A stretch of 64,000 nt of DNA from Kribbella amoyensis (lineage in GTDB: Bacteria; Actinomycetota; Actinomycetes; Propionibacteriales; Kribbellaceae). The notes beneath the pieces are model-generated. The model did no database searches and was not told where the DNA came from. It saw only the letters and a list, made by a program, of their open reading frames with translations. The position numbers and the translations under genes are program-made. Below are positions 51,553-59,802 of the stretch, piece after piece. The DNA lies in the NCBI RefSeq assembly GCF_007828865.1, contig NZ_VIVK01000002.1, positions 62,001-126,000 on the forward strand, written 5' to 3'. The stretch's first letter is position 1; every line of letters begins with the position of its first letter.

Positions 51553-52182
51553 TCAGCGGGGGACGGGTTCGCCGGGTGGGGTGAAGGAGGCGAGCACGGT
51601 CGCGGTGATGAAGGCGGCGGCGTCGTCGGTGTCGACGCGGCCGGCGTTGATCTCGTCGGCGGCGCTGTGCATCACGCTGTGCATGACGCCGACCAGCCAC
51701 GACGTCGGCAGGTCGGTCCGGAAGACGCCCTGGTGCCGCCCCCGCTCGACCAGGCGCTCGACCCGGGCGGCCGGCTCCGCGTGCAGCTCGCGGATCCGGC
51801 TCGCCGGCAACACGCTCTGCGCCGCCAGCAGCAGTGAGCGGAACCGGTCCACCAGGTGCCAGCTGGAGGCGATCAACCGGCTCAGCGCCGCCCGCGGATC
51901 ACCGTCCAGGTCGACCTGACCGAGTGCCCGCTCGCCCTCCTCGATCGCGTGCGCGAACGCGGCGTCCACCAGGTCGGTCCGATTCGGGAAGTGGCCGTAC
52001 AGCGTGACCCGCCCGACCCCGGCCGCCTTCGCGATCTCGCTGACGCTGGCCTCGGGAGTGCGCCCGAGCGTGCTGACCGCGGCGTCCAGGATCGCCGCGA
52101 TGTTGCGTTGCGCGTCCGCTCGTTTCCCCGCGCTCTTGGCCTGCGGATCCGGTCGCTTCTGGGTCTGCGTCGAGCTCGCCAC
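51553..52182 (-). CDS. TetR family transcriptional regulator
   Basis: Repressor-type protein of 209 residues. A polar N-terminal tail (STQTQKRPDPQAKSAGKR) precedes the helix-turn-helix (RNIAAILDAAVSTLGRTPEASVSEIAKAAGVGRVTLYGHFPNRTDLVDAAF). GTG 52182 has GGGAGA six bases upstream; the frame is open further but crosses the operator. It is divergent from the exporter gene, and a perfect 11-bp inverted repeat lies between the two starts, so it very likely represses the exporter and itself. Ligand unknown, probably a drug-like compound. Confidence 0.92.
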   Translation of the reverse strand: MASSTQTQKRPDPQAKSAGKRADAQRNIAAILDAAVSTLGRTPEASVSEIAKAAGVGRVTLYGHFPNRTDLVDAAFAHAIEEGERALGQVDLDGDPRAALSRLIASSWHLVDRFRSLLLAAQSVLPASRIRELHAEPAARVERLVERGRHQGVFRTDLPTSWLVGVMHSVMHSAADEINAGRVDTDDAAAFITATVLASFTPPGEPVPR

Positions 52183-52206
52183 GGAATCTCCCTTGTCGAA
52201 CAGTGG

Positions 52207-52240
52207 TGTACGAGTTATCTTAGCCGAACTAACTCGTACA
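52207..52240. promoter_or_regulatory. Operator: perfect 11-bp inverted repeat between TetR and exporter genes
   Basis: TGTACGAGTTA (52207-52217) and TAACTCGTACA (52230-52240) are exact complements separated by 12 bases; a smaller TTAG/CTAA repeat lies in the centre. It is 24 bases from the TetR start and 32 from the exporter start, and distinctly AT-rich for this genome. Confidence 0.8.
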
Positions 52241-52272
52241 TGCTTGTTCAATTTAGTGAAGGAGGTGTCGCC

Positions 52273-53661
52273 GTGTCCGATCAGGTCCTCGGGGACTCCG
52301 GAACGGTGGCCGCCGATCCGCGGCGGTGGCGGATGCTGGCGTTGCTCGGCATCGCGCAGTTCATGCTCATCCTCGACGTCACGGTGGTCGCGATCGCGCT
52401 GCCGCACATCGGGATCGAGCTCGGGTTGGAGCGCGACACCCTGACCTGGGTGGTCAGCGCGTACACCCTGATGTTCGGCGGGCTGATGCTGCTCGGCGGG
52501 CGCGCGGCCGACCTGTTCGGCTCCCGCACGCTGGTGCTGGCCGGCCTGCTGGTCTTTACCGCGGCCTCGCTGGTGACCGGGCTGGCCGGTGACGCGACCA
52601 CGCTGCTCGGTGGCCGGGTCGCGCAGGGCATCGGTGCCGCGATGCTCTCGCCGGCCGCACTGTCGATGGTGACCAAGACGTTCCAGGGCGACGAGCTGAA
52701 CAAGGCGCTCGGTATCTGGTCGTCGCTAGGTGGCGGTGGTGCCGCGGTCGGCGTCCTGCTCGGCGGCCTGCTGACCGCGGGACCGGGGTGGGCGTGGGTC
52801 TTCTACGTGAACGTGCCCATCGGCGCCGTCGTGCTGCTCGTGCTGAGCCGGATGATGCCGGCCGACCGGAGGGACGGTCCGCCCGCCCGACTCGACGTAC
52901 CGGGTGCGCTGCTCGTCACCGCCGGTACCGGCGCGGCGATCTACGCGCTGATCAACGCGGGCGACCGCGGCTGGTTGTCGATGGCAACGCTCGGCATGCT
53001 CGCCGCGGCGGTCGTCCTGTACGCGGCGTTCGCGCTGGTGCAGAAGACGGTCCGGTCGCCGTTGATGGACCTGAAGATCCTGGCTCGGCGGCCGGTCGCC
53101 GCGGGGACGTTCCTGATCCTGATCGCGACCGCGCTGATGATCGCGGTGTTCTTCCTCGGCTCGTTCTACCTGCAGCACCTCAAGGGGTACGGCGCGCTGC
53201 GGACCGGCCTGCTGTTCCTCCCGGTCGCACTCACCACGATCGCCGGTGCGCAGATCGCCGGCAAGGTGATCGGTGGCTACGGCGCTCGGTCGGTCGCGAT
53301 GGTGGGACTCGCGGTCGCGGCGGTCGGTACGGCCATCCCGGCGATCTGGAGTGGGTCCGTCCTGCTCGTGGTCGGGATCAGCGTCGGTGCTGCCGGGATC
53401 GGGGCCGCATTCGTCGCCTCCTCCGCCACGGCACTGTCCAAGGTCGCGTTCCACGAGGCCGGTCTGGCGTCTGGGATCCTGAGTACGTTTCACGAGTTCG
53501 GCGCGTCCGTCGGGGTCGCGGCGGTGTCGAGTATCGCGGCCGCCGGGATCGCGGGAACCAGCGACCTAGGCTTCAGCCGCGGATTCACCTTCGCCGCGGT
53601 CACCGCCGCGGTCGCCGCCGTCCTCGCTCTGCTCGTCGTCCCCGCACGGGAGAACAGCTGA
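52273..53661 (+). CDS. MFS multidrug-type transporter, DHA2 family
   Basis: Exporter of 462 residues with 13-14 membrane helices. Motifs: FMLILDVTVVAIALPHIGIELGL in helix 1, GGRAADLFGSRTLVLAG (motif A), GRVAQGIGAAMLSPAALSMV in helix 4, and WVFYVNVPIG (DHA2 helix 6 region). GTG 52273 is preceded by AAGGAGG eight bases before. It is divergent from and probably repressed by the adjacent TetR, and overlaps the next acetyltransferase gene by one base (TGATG). Confidence 0.92.
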   Translation: MSDQVLGDSGTVAADPRRWRMLALLGIAQFMLILDVTVVAIALPHIGIELGLERDTLTWVVSAYTLMFGGLMLLGGRAADLFGSRTLVLAGLLVFTAASLVTGLAGDATTLLGGRVAQGIGAAMLSPAALSMVTKTFQGDELNKALGIWSSLGGGGAAVGVLLGGLLTAGPGWAWVFYVNVPIGAVVLLVLSRMMPADRRDGPPARLDVPGALLVTAGTGAAIYALINAGDRGWLSMATLGMLAAAVVLYAAFALVQKTVRSPLMDLKILARRPVAAGTFLILIATALMIAVFFLGSFYLQHLKGYGALRTGLLFLPVALTTIAGAQIAGKVIGGYGARSVAMVGLAVAAVGTAIPAIWSGSVLLVVGISVGAAGIGAAFVASSATALSKVAFHEAGLASGILSTFHEFGASVGVAAVSSIAAAGIAGTSDLGFSRGFTFAAVTAAVAAVLALLVVPARENS

Positions 53662-54128
53662 TGACCGACTACAAGATCCGCCAAGCTGGTCCGGCCGACG
53701 CGGCCATGGTCCGGACGATGGTGGTCGAGCTCGCCGACCATCAGGACGAAGGCCGGTTCGTCACCAGTACCGAGGACGACTGGCGGACCGCGCTCGGCCG
53801 GGACGACGTGATCGTCCTGGTAGCCGAGGGCAACGATTCTCCGGCCGGCTACGTGTCCGCGCTCCGCCGCGCCCACCTCTGGACCGGCCGGGACATCCTC
53901 GCCCTCGACGATCTCTACGTCCGCGAAGCCCACCGTGATGCCGGCCTCGGCCGCACCCTGATGCTCGAACTGGCCCGCCTGGCCAGCCCCGACAACCTCA
54001 CCATCACCTGGGGCCTCCGCCTGGAGAACGAAGCCGGCGCCCGCTTCTACAACCGCCTCGGCGCAACCCTCCGCACGAAGACCCTCGCCGCCTGGTCCCC
54101 CGACAACTACAACCCCCTCCTCGACTGA
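53661..54128 (+). CDS. GNAT family N-acetyltransferase
   Basis: Acetyltransferase of 155 residues with a single GNAT domain: IRQAGPADAAMVRTMVVELADHQ at the N-terminus, ALDDLYVREAHRDAGLGRTLMLELARLA (acetyl-CoA motif) near 90-115, and GARFYNRLGA at the end. It is translated with the exporter under TetR control. Together with the efflux pump it could modify the same toxic compound, which is inference from the operon. Confidence 0.9.
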   Translation: MTDYKIRQAGPADAAMVRTMVVELADHQDEGRFVTSTEDDWRTALGRDDVIVLVAEGNDSPAGYVSALRRAHLWTGRDILALDDLYVREAHRDAGLGRTLMLELARLASPDNLTITWGLRLENEAGARFYNRLGATLRTKTLAAWSPDNYNPLLD

Positions 54129-54136
54129 AGGAGGAG

Positions 54137-54171
54137 CCGGAGGTCACACCGCCTGCCGGTGCGACCTCCGG
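54137..54171. terminator. Bidirectional hairpin overlapping the Uma2 stop
   Basis: CCGGAGGTC (54137-54145) pairs perfectly with GACCTCCGG (54163-54171), and CACCG/CGGTG continues inside. It starts nine bases after the GNAT stop and reaches into the 3' end of the convergent Uma2 gene. Confidence 0.7.
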
Positions 54172-54698
54172 ACCAGGTCGGCCGGCACGACCCGCACGTC
54201 GAACGGGCGCTGGGTGCTGAACTCCTTGGCACCCTGCACCACCGCCCACTCGACGTAGGATCCGTCGACCAGCTCCAGTACGGTCAGCTCTTCCTGCTCC
54301 GGATCGAACAGCCAGTACGACTCGACACCCGCCTGCTCGTACAAACCACGCTTGAGTAACAGGTCGACGCTGCGCGTGCTGGGTGAGAGCACTTCGACGG
54401 CCAACTGCAGGCGAGTGACGCTGCTCCGGGCTACGTCTTCCGATTGGCGGACCAGCACGTCGGGCTGGAGACATCGACCGCTGGTGGGGCGGAAGTCGAA
54501 GGGTGCTACTAGTACCTCGAGACCGTCGGGGCAACTCGACTCGAGCAAGGTGGTCAATCGAACAACAGCTCGTTGATGGATGAACTGGGGCGCAGGTGTC
54601 ACCAGCAGTTGCCCGTCGACGAGTTCGTAGCGGCGTCCGTCGTCGGGAAGAGCTGCTAGATCGGCCGGCGTGAATCCGCCGGGATCAAGGTTTCGCAC
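54144..54698 (-). CDS. Uma2 family protein (PD-(D/E)XK-like fold)
   Basis: Protein of 184 residues matching the Uma2/DUF820 family: RRYELVDGQLLVTPAP, QPDVLV, LAVEVLSPSTRSVDLLLKRGLYEQAGVESYWLFDPE. The E-x-D/E-V-L-S-P-S-T segment corresponds to the restriction-endonuclease-like core. The family is expanded in some bacteria and is of unknown biological role. GTG start at 54698. A paralogue lies directly upstream on the same strand. Confidence 0.88.
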   Translation of the reverse strand: MRNLDPGGFTPADLAALPDDGRRYELVDGQLLVTPAPQFIHQRAVVRLTTLLESSCPDGLEVLVAPFDFRPTSGRCLQPDVLVRQSEDVARSSVTRLQLAVEVLSPSTRSVDLLLKRGLYEQAGVESYWLFDPEQEELTVLELVDGSYVEWAVVQGAKEFSTQRPFDVRVVPADLVRRSHRQAV

Positions 54699-54814
54699 GG
54701 CTTCCGTGGTGCCTCCTTCTCGGTCACTCGACCAGCATCAGCGCTCCGAGCACCCCGATCGCACAGTTTCGCCGATCTGCCCGCCGATGCCCTCGAATGC
54801 CCTGCCCTGCCCCT

Positions 54815-55324
54815 TCAACTCAGCAACTTCGTGGGGCAGAGGGTGACTGGGAAAGGGAACGTCGCCTCGTGGATCTCCTCCGCCTGGATGACGGTTTCGC
54901 AGGTGTAGCCGGTGGGGGTGAGGTGGAGGATGGTGAGTTCTTGGGCTGCTGGATCGAGGAGCCAGTACGCGGGGACGGCGGCCCTTTCGTACAGGGCACG
55001 TTTGAGGACCACGTCGGTGGTGCGGGTGGTGGGGGAGATGACCTCGACGGCGAGCAGCAGGGTCGGGGTGTACTGCGGGCCGGCTGCTTCGGCTGGGCAG
55101 ACGAGGAGGTCGGGGCGGAGTGTCAGGTGGGGTGTGGGGCGGAAGTCGAGGGAGTTGACCGCGACGCGCAGGCCGGGTGGGCAGGCTTGTTTGAGGGCGA
55201 CGAGCAGGCCGACGACGGCTGCTTGGTGGGCGGGTGGCTGGGTGCCGGTCACCAGCAGCCGGCCGTCGGCGATCTCGTAGCGGCGGGCGTCGCGGGGGCG
55301 GTGGTCGGCCTGGAGTCGGGTCAC
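54815..55324 (-). CDS. Uma2 family protein, second tandem copy
   Basis: Paralogue of 169 residues with the same core order: RRYEIADGRLLVTGTQPPAHQAAV, SLDFRPTP, RPDLLVCP, LAVEVISPTTRTTDVVLKRALYERAAVPAYWLLDP. It lacks about 15 N-terminal residues of its neighbour. GTG start. The two copies share patterns such as FDFRPT/LDFRPT but are diverged, so duplication is not recent. 116 bases separate them. Function unknown. Confidence 0.88.
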   Translation of the reverse strand: MTRLQADHRPRDARRYEIADGRLLVTGTQPPAHQAAVVGLLVALKQACPPGLRVAVNSLDFRPTPHLTLRPDLLVCPAEAAGPQYTPTLLLAVEVISPTTRTTDVVLKRALYERAAVPAYWLLDPAAQELTILHLTPTGYTCETVIQAEEIHEATFPFPVTLCPTKLLS

Positions 55325-55363
55325 CGCTCCAGCTTGACCGACATCGCCCGACCGCCGCGGCGG

Positions 55364-55388
55364 TTATCCACAGACATGGCTATCCACA
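55364..55388 (+). other. Two DnaA-box-like motifs
   Basis: TTATCCACA (55364-55372) and CTATCCACA (55380-55388) lie 16 bases apart in the same orientation, within a direct repeat of TATCCACAGA. They sit between the Uma2 gene start and the siderophore synthetase stop. A perfect match also occurs at 21601-21609, and TGTGGACAA at 13964-13972. A replication role is not implied. Confidence 0.3.
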
Positions 55389-57140
55389 GAGGGGATTGGC
55401 CAGCGTGCCCACGAACACCAGTGAGTTGGACATGTCGGTCAGGTCGACCATCTGCCGGTTGTTCCGCAGCTGCAACCGGTTCAGGCAGGACAGCGCGAAC
55501 TCCGGCGTGAACAGGTCGTACTTCGCGAACGCGTCCGCCAGCTCGGGCGTCGCGGCCTGGTAGTCGCGGACAGCCTCGCGGACCACTGCCCAGAACTCGT
55601 CCGGGGTGAGCAGCCCCTCCTGGTCGAGCAGCGGCGACAGGAACCGGAAGATGCAGTCGAACACATCGGTGAAGACGCACAGCAGCTTCTCGTCGTCCGC
55701 CACGTCGGGGAACCGCACCCGCTCGGCGTCCGCGGGCATCGGCGTCGCCGCGCTCATCACGGCGATCTCCTCCGCGATGTCCTTCATCACCAGCCGCGTC
55801 GGTACCGAGTCCCGCAGGACCAGGATCAGGTTCTCGCCGTGCGGCATGTAGACCAGCTCGTACGCGTAGAAGCAGTGCAGCAACGGCACCAGGTACGCGT
55901 CCACGTACGCGCGCAACCACTCCCGCGGCGGTAGTCCGGACGCACGGATCAACGCGGCCGCCAGCGAGGCACCGTGCCGATCCACGTGCAGCAGACTCGC
56001 CATCGTGGCCAGCCGTTCACCCGGGTCGAGCGAGGGAACCGGGCTCTCCCGCCACAACGCGGCGAGCATCTTGCGGTACGGCGAGGTCTTCGGCGTCGCC
56101 GCTTCGTAGTACGTGTTGTGGTACCCGATCGCGGCGATCTCGCGGAGCACGGAGAACCCGTACCGCTTCAGCGTCACGTCGTTCTCGACCACGCCGTACA
56201 CCCAGTCGTTGATCGCGGGCGTCTTCTCCATGTATGTCGGGGACAGCCCGCGCATGAAGCCCATGTTCAGCACCGACAACGCGGTCTTCACGTAGCACCG
56301 TTCCGGGTGGGAGCGGTTGAAGAAAGTACGGATCGACTGCTGTGCCTGGTAGTCGTCGTCAGTGCTCCCCAGGTACACGATGTGCCGCTGGGCGATGTCG
56401 GCCGCGAACGTGATCGACGTCTTGTTCTCCCACTGCCACGGGTGCACCGGCATCAGCTGGTACTCCGACGGCTCCTCGCCGACCGCGCGGATCCGCTCCG
56501 CGAAGCGCTGCAGGACATCGGTCCCCAGTTCGTCGCGCAGCAGTTCGGCGTACGTGATCGTCTCGCTGTGCGACACCGTGGCCCGGTCCTTGCGCACGGC
56601 GATCCAGGTCAGCCGCACCGCCTGGCCCGTCTCCGGTGCGAACGCGCGGTAGTCGGTCACGCCGAAGCCGAGCCGGCCGTTGTTCGCGACGAAGCACGGG
56701 TGGCCCTCGGTCATCGCGGCCTCGATCGTCTGGAAGTCCGCGGTGAGCAGATCGGTCGCGGTGAGGTCCGGCCGGCTCAGCTTGTACGCCGCGCTCGCGA
56801 GCGTGCTGCTGATCTCTTCGAGGTAGACGGGCAGCATGTCGGCCGCGATCCCGAGCACCTCGTGGAACTCGGTGATGAAGTCGAGCGCGTCCACCGGTGA
56901 GTCATTGCCGCCGACGGTCCGGCGGATGCTCGCGGCGTCGATCTCCCAGTGGTTCAGCGGATAGCGGCGCGCGGTGAACCGGTACTCGCTCGTGGGGCCC
57001 GCGACGACGTATTCGTTGTCGTTGGCAACTGGCTCGAAAAGGCGTTCGTGGGTGAACTCGGCGAGCGCCTTGCGGACCAGGGCGCGGTTGACCGTGGTCC
57101 AGGTCGCGGGCTGCAGGTGCAAGGTCGGTTCCATCGTCAT
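55380..57140 (-). CDS. desD: IucA/IucC-type siderophore synthetase (DesD-like)
   Basis: NRPS-independent siderophore synthetase of 586 residues, close to DesD length. The N-terminal RALVRKALAEFTHERLF, MPVHPWQWEN near residue 230, the Arg/His-rich TSSIRTFFNRS-like QSIRTFFNRSHPERCYVK, and the palm/thumb region GFSVLREIAAIGYH and YMPHGENLILVLRD are all visible. It condenses N-hydroxy-N-acylcadaverine units into desferrioxamine-type macrocycles using ATP. ATG 57140 overlaps the DesC-like stop by four bases. An iron box lies upstream of the pair. No desA or desB is adjacent. Confidence 0.88.
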   Translation of the reverse strand: MTMEPTLHLQPATWTTVNRALVRKALAEFTHERLFEPVANDNEYVVAGPTSEYRFTARRYPLNHWEIDAASIRRTVGGNDSPVDALDFITEFHEVLGIAADMLPVYLEEISSTLASAAYKLSRPDLTATDLLTADFQTIEAAMTEGHPCFVANNGRLGFGVTDYRAFAPETGQAVRLTWIAVRKDRATVSHSETITYAELLRDELGTDVLQRFAERIRAVGEEPSEYQLMPVHPWQWENKTSITFAADIAQRHIVYLGSTDDDYQAQQSIRTFFNRSHPERCYVKTALSVLNMGFMRGLSPTYMEKTPAINDWVYGVVENDVTLKRYGFSVLREIAAIGYHNTYYEAATPKTSPYRKMLAALWRESPVPSLDPGERLATMASLLHVDRHGASLAAALIRASGLPPREWLRAYVDAYLVPLLHCFYAYELVYMPHGENLILVLRDSVPTRLVMKDIAEEIAVMSAATPMPADAERVRFPDVADDEKLLCVFTDVFDCIFRFLSPLLDQEGLLTPDEFWAVVREAVRDYQAATPELADAFAKYDLFTPEFALSCLNRLQLRNNRQMVDLTDMSNSLVFVGTLANPLCG

Positions 57141-57724
57141 CCTGCCTCGCCCATCCGGACGGCGTCGGCGTACTGGTCACGGGTGCAGAAGCTCAGCCAG
57201 GCCTGCTTGTCGGGCAGGTCCACGATGCTGTGCTTGCGGAACCCCATCCGCTCGTTCAGCGCGTGGATCTTCGTGTTGCGCACATCCGGCTCGACCACCA
57301 CCCGGTCGACCAGCGGATCGCTGAACAGGAAGTCGAGGATCGTCTCGAACACGGCGCCGGTGAATCCGGGGATCCGCCGATCGGCCGGCGCGACCAGCAC
57401 GTGCATGCCGACGTCGCCGGGCGACGGGGCGTACACCTGGCCGACCGGATCGTGCTCGGGCGCGTACCGCTCGGTGAGGAAGGCCGGCCGGCCGTCGTGC
57501 TCACCGAGGAAGGCCCGGTGGTGGCCGCTGCGCTCGATCCGGAGGTACTCCGCGCGCACGTCGTCGACGGAGGCGCCGAGCAGGCCCCAGTACCGCGCGT
57601 ACGGCTGGGTGACCCAGGCGTGCAGGGTCGGGACGTCGGTCCGGAGGTCGAACGGTCGCAGGGTGAGGGAGCCGATCCCGGCGGTGAAACGCCGGAAGGA
57701 CGGCTCGGGAACTGCACGGGTCAT
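57137..57724 (-). CDS. desC: Siderophore acyltransferase (DesC/IucB-type GNAT)
   Basis: Acyltransferase of 195 residues of the group that acylates N-hydroxycadaverine or N-hydroxylysine. Characteristic stretches are LHAWVTQPYARYWGLL, HRAFLGEHDGRPAFLTERY, SPGDVGMHVLVAP, RVVVEPDVRNTKIHALNERMGF and LSFCTRDQY. It is the first gene behind the iron box and overlaps the DesD-like gene by ATGA. Iron limitation should derepress the pair through an IdeR/DmdR-type regulator. Confidence 0.87.
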   Translation of the reverse strand: MTRAVPEPSFRRFTAGIGSLTLRPFDLRTDVPTLHAWVTQPYARYWGLLGASVDDVRAEYLRIERSGHHRAFLGEHDGRPAFLTERYAPEHDPVGQVYAPSPGDVGMHVLVAPADRRIPGFTGAVFETILDFLFSDPLVDRVVVEPDVRNTKIHALNERMGFRKHSIVDLPDKQAWLSFCTRDQYADAVRMGEAG

Positions 57725-57756
57725 GGCGGACTCTGCTTTCGAGGTGGGCGAGCCTG

Positions 57757-57775
57757 TTAGCTAAGGCTAACCTTA
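57757..57775. promoter_or_regulatory. Iron box (IdeR/DmdR operator)
   Basis: On the minus strand TAAGGTTAGCCTTAGCTAA agrees at 16 of 19 positions with the iron-box consensus TTAGGTTAGCCTAACCTAA. It contains the palindrome CTAAGG/CCTTAG and lies 33 bases before the DesC-like start. Confidence 0.85.
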
Positions 57776-57898
57776 GTTGATGCTCGCTTCGACCTCGCGA
57801 TCCGGTCCGGATGGTGACCGACCCGCTACGGGAGTACTACGTCCGAAATAGCTCGGGCGGCGGATGTGCGGAGGGTGACGGCGGCCTAGGTTGGAAGC

Positions 57899-58579
57899 AT
57901 GTTGATCGCAGAGGACCTCCTATTGTTGTTGTACGACGACGAGAGCGGCAAGCCCATCACCGGGTCGCCGGGGCTGGACTACGCGCTGGCCGGTGCCGTC
58001 GTGATCGAGCTGACGATGCTCGGCAGGGTCGACGTGGCCGGGCCCGGCGAGGAGGTCAAGGAAGGCCGGCTCAAGGTGCTCGACGCCGGGCCGACTGGTG
58101 ATCCCGTGCTGGACCAACGGCTCGCCGTGCTGGCCGAGAAGACCGGGCAGAAGCCGAAGAACGTGCTCGGCAAGCTGTCCAAGAAGCTGCGCGACGAGTT
58201 GCTCGCCCGGCTGGCCGAGCGCGGCATCCTCGAGGCCGACCAGGACAAGGTGCTCGGGCTGTTCCCGGTCACCCGCTGGCCGGCCAAGGACGCGCAGCAC
58301 GAGGCGCAGGTCCGCGAGGCGCTGGAGAACGTCCTGAAGCTGGGTTCGCTGCCGGACGAGCGCACCGGCGCCCTGGTCGCGCTGCTGAACGCGCTGAACG
58401 TGGTGCCGAAGGTCGTCACCGACGCGGTGGACAAGAAGGCGCTGAAGCAGCGGGCCAAGGAGATCTCCGAGTCCGCCTGGGCTGCCGAAGCGGTGCGCAA
58501 GGCCGTCCAGGAGATGCAGGCCGCCGTCACCACCGCGATCGTGGTCAGCGCCAGCGCCGGAGCCACCTCGGGCTCCTGA
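57899..58579 (+). CDS. GOLPH3/VPS74 (GPP34) family protein
   Basis: Protein of 226 residues, the bacterial version of the GPP34 fold that binds phosphoinositides in eukaryotes. It starts MLIAEDLLLLLYDDESGKP and has LAGAVVIELTMLGRVDV, a basic KKLRDELLARLAERGILE helix, VTRWPAKDAQHE and a helical C-terminus ending in an Ala/Ser-rich tail. Its bacterial role is unknown, perhaps membrane association. TAGGTT at 57887-57892 lies six bases before the ATG, which fits a leaderless transcript. Confidence 0.9.
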   Translation: MLIAEDLLLLLYDDESGKPITGSPGLDYALAGAVVIELTMLGRVDVAGPGEEVKEGRLKVLDAGPTGDPVLDQRLAVLAEKTGQKPKNVLGKLSKKLRDELLARLAERGILEADQDKVLGLFPVTRWPAKDAQHEAQVREALENVLKLGSLPDERTGALVALLNALNVVPKVVTDAVDKKALKQRAKEISESAWAAEAVRKAVQEMQAAVTTAIVVSASAGATSGS

Positions 58580-58683
58580 CCCGCGCGCTCCGGACCGCCG
58601 GCGTCCGACTGCCGACCCCGACCTGCGGGGCCGAGGCGGGCGGTAGGTCGGTTTGCACCTGGGGCGGACGTACGCTTCCGCGC

Positions 58684-59229
58684 GTGAGCAGGGTGCGGCG
58701 GGTGCGGTCGGAGCCGGGTGGGCTGGTGGATCTGGAGTTCACCGCGGAGGGCTGGACGTCGCGGCAGATCCAGGGGTCCCGGCCGGATCTCGCGCAGTGG
58801 TGCGCGATCTGGATGGGCGGCGCGCTGGTCCTCGCCGGGCTGGCCAAGCTGGCCGGCTTGGACGCGGCCGTGAAACCGCTGCTGATCGTCGCGGGGGTGC
58901 TGCTCACGGCGGCGGCGATCCTGGTCGGGCTCGACTTCGTCGCCACGGTGTTCGGTGCCGCTTGGATGACCGGGTCGGCGCTGACCCGCGGTGGGCGCCG
59001 CCGGCTGAAGGCCGAGGCGGACGGCATCGTCGACGACCTGATGGAGCTCACCCGGCGCCCCGAGACGATCGCTGTGACCAGGGTGCGGTCCGCGCGGGTG
59101 GTTCGCGAGGTGCGGGGGACCGCCGTCGAGCTCACTCTCGACGACGGCACAACCCGTCGCTACCTGCGCTTCCGCCCGGGCCTGGCCGAGGCCTTTCACC
59201 AACTGCTCGGTGAGCGCCTCGCCTCTTGA
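58684..59229 (+). CDS. Two-TM membrane protein of unknown function
   Basis: A 181-residue protein not recognised as a named family. A polar N-terminus (about 40 residues) precedes two membrane helices (WMGGALVLAGLAKLAGL and PLLIVAGVLLTAAAILVGLDFVATVFGAAW), and a basic cytoplasmic-looking domain of about 80 residues ends the protein (TRGGRRRLKAEADGIVDDLMELTRRPETI, ELTLDDGTTRRYLRFRPG). GTG start. It converges with the lipoprotein gene, three bases apart. Confidence 0.7.
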   Translation: MSRVRRVRSEPGGLVDLEFTAEGWTSRQIQGSRPDLAQWCAIWMGGALVLAGLAKLAGLDAAVKPLLIVAGVLLTAAAILVGLDFVATVFGAAWMTGSALTRGGRRRLKAEADGIVDDLMELTRRPETIAVTRVRSARVVREVRGTAVELTLDDGTTRRYLRFRPGLAEAFHQLLGERLAS

Positions 59230-59232
59230 GGG

Positions 59233-59802
59233 CTACTCCGCCTGGCAGTCGGCCTTGCAGGTCTGGTCCGTCAGGCTGAGATGGGCGCCGGGCTCCTCGG
59301 TGTCCACCTCGACCGACCAGTCGACCTGCCAGTCGCCCTGCTTGGTCTGCGCTTCCGTCTTGCTCGCCTGCTGACCGAACCAGTCGACGATCGCGCCGCG
59401 CGGATTCACGTGCGCGACTTCGAGCGCCTTCGGCAGGACCTTGCCGATCTCCGCCGACGCGGACTCAGCGGTCCCGGCCGCGTGCAGGGAGACGACCGGC
59501 GGGCGTTTGTGGGTGCCGTTCAGGACCCAGACGGCCACCGGTCCGGAGGTACAGATCGCGTAGTCGCCGTCGCGGCCGCACTTGTACCCCGCGCCGGTCA
59601 GGCCGGACACGACCTGGGTCGCGGGGATGTCGGGCAGCGCCGACGGCGACCCGTCGGGCTCGGTCGGGGATGCGGCCGGCGACGAAGCCGGAGCCGTCCC
59701 CGGAGCCGGGGTCGTTGCCTCACTCTGGGGGTTGTCGCTGGAGCAGGCCGTGGTACCGACGAGCAGGGCGGCGCTCAGGAAGGTGACGGCGTAGCGCTTC
59801 AG
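59233..59802 (-). CDS. Lipoprotein of unknown function, probable CTG start overlapping deoD
   Basis: A 189-residue protein. Reading from CTG 59802 gives a clean lipoprotein signal (KRYAVTFLSAALLVGTTAC, Cys at 20), a Ser/Pro/Thr-rich linker (about 21-65), and a compact domain SGLTGAGYKCGRDGDYAICTSGPVAVWVLNG with paired Cys, ending DQTCKADCQAE. The first conventional start (GTG 59610) would discard the signal and linker. The CTG overlaps the deoD stop as CTGA, just as ATGA and GTGA overlaps occur elsewhere here, so translational coupling to deoD is likely. No family recognised. Confidence 0.72.
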   Translation of the reverse strand: MKRYAVTFLSAALLVGTTACSSDNPQSEATTPAPGTAPASSPAASPTEPDGSPSALPDIPATQVVSGLTGAGYKCGRDGDYAICTSGPVAVWVLNGTHKRPPVVSLHAAGTAESASAEIGKVLPKALEVAHVNPRGAIVDWFGQQASKTEAQTKQGDWQVDWSVEVDTEEPGAHLSLTDQTCKADCQAE

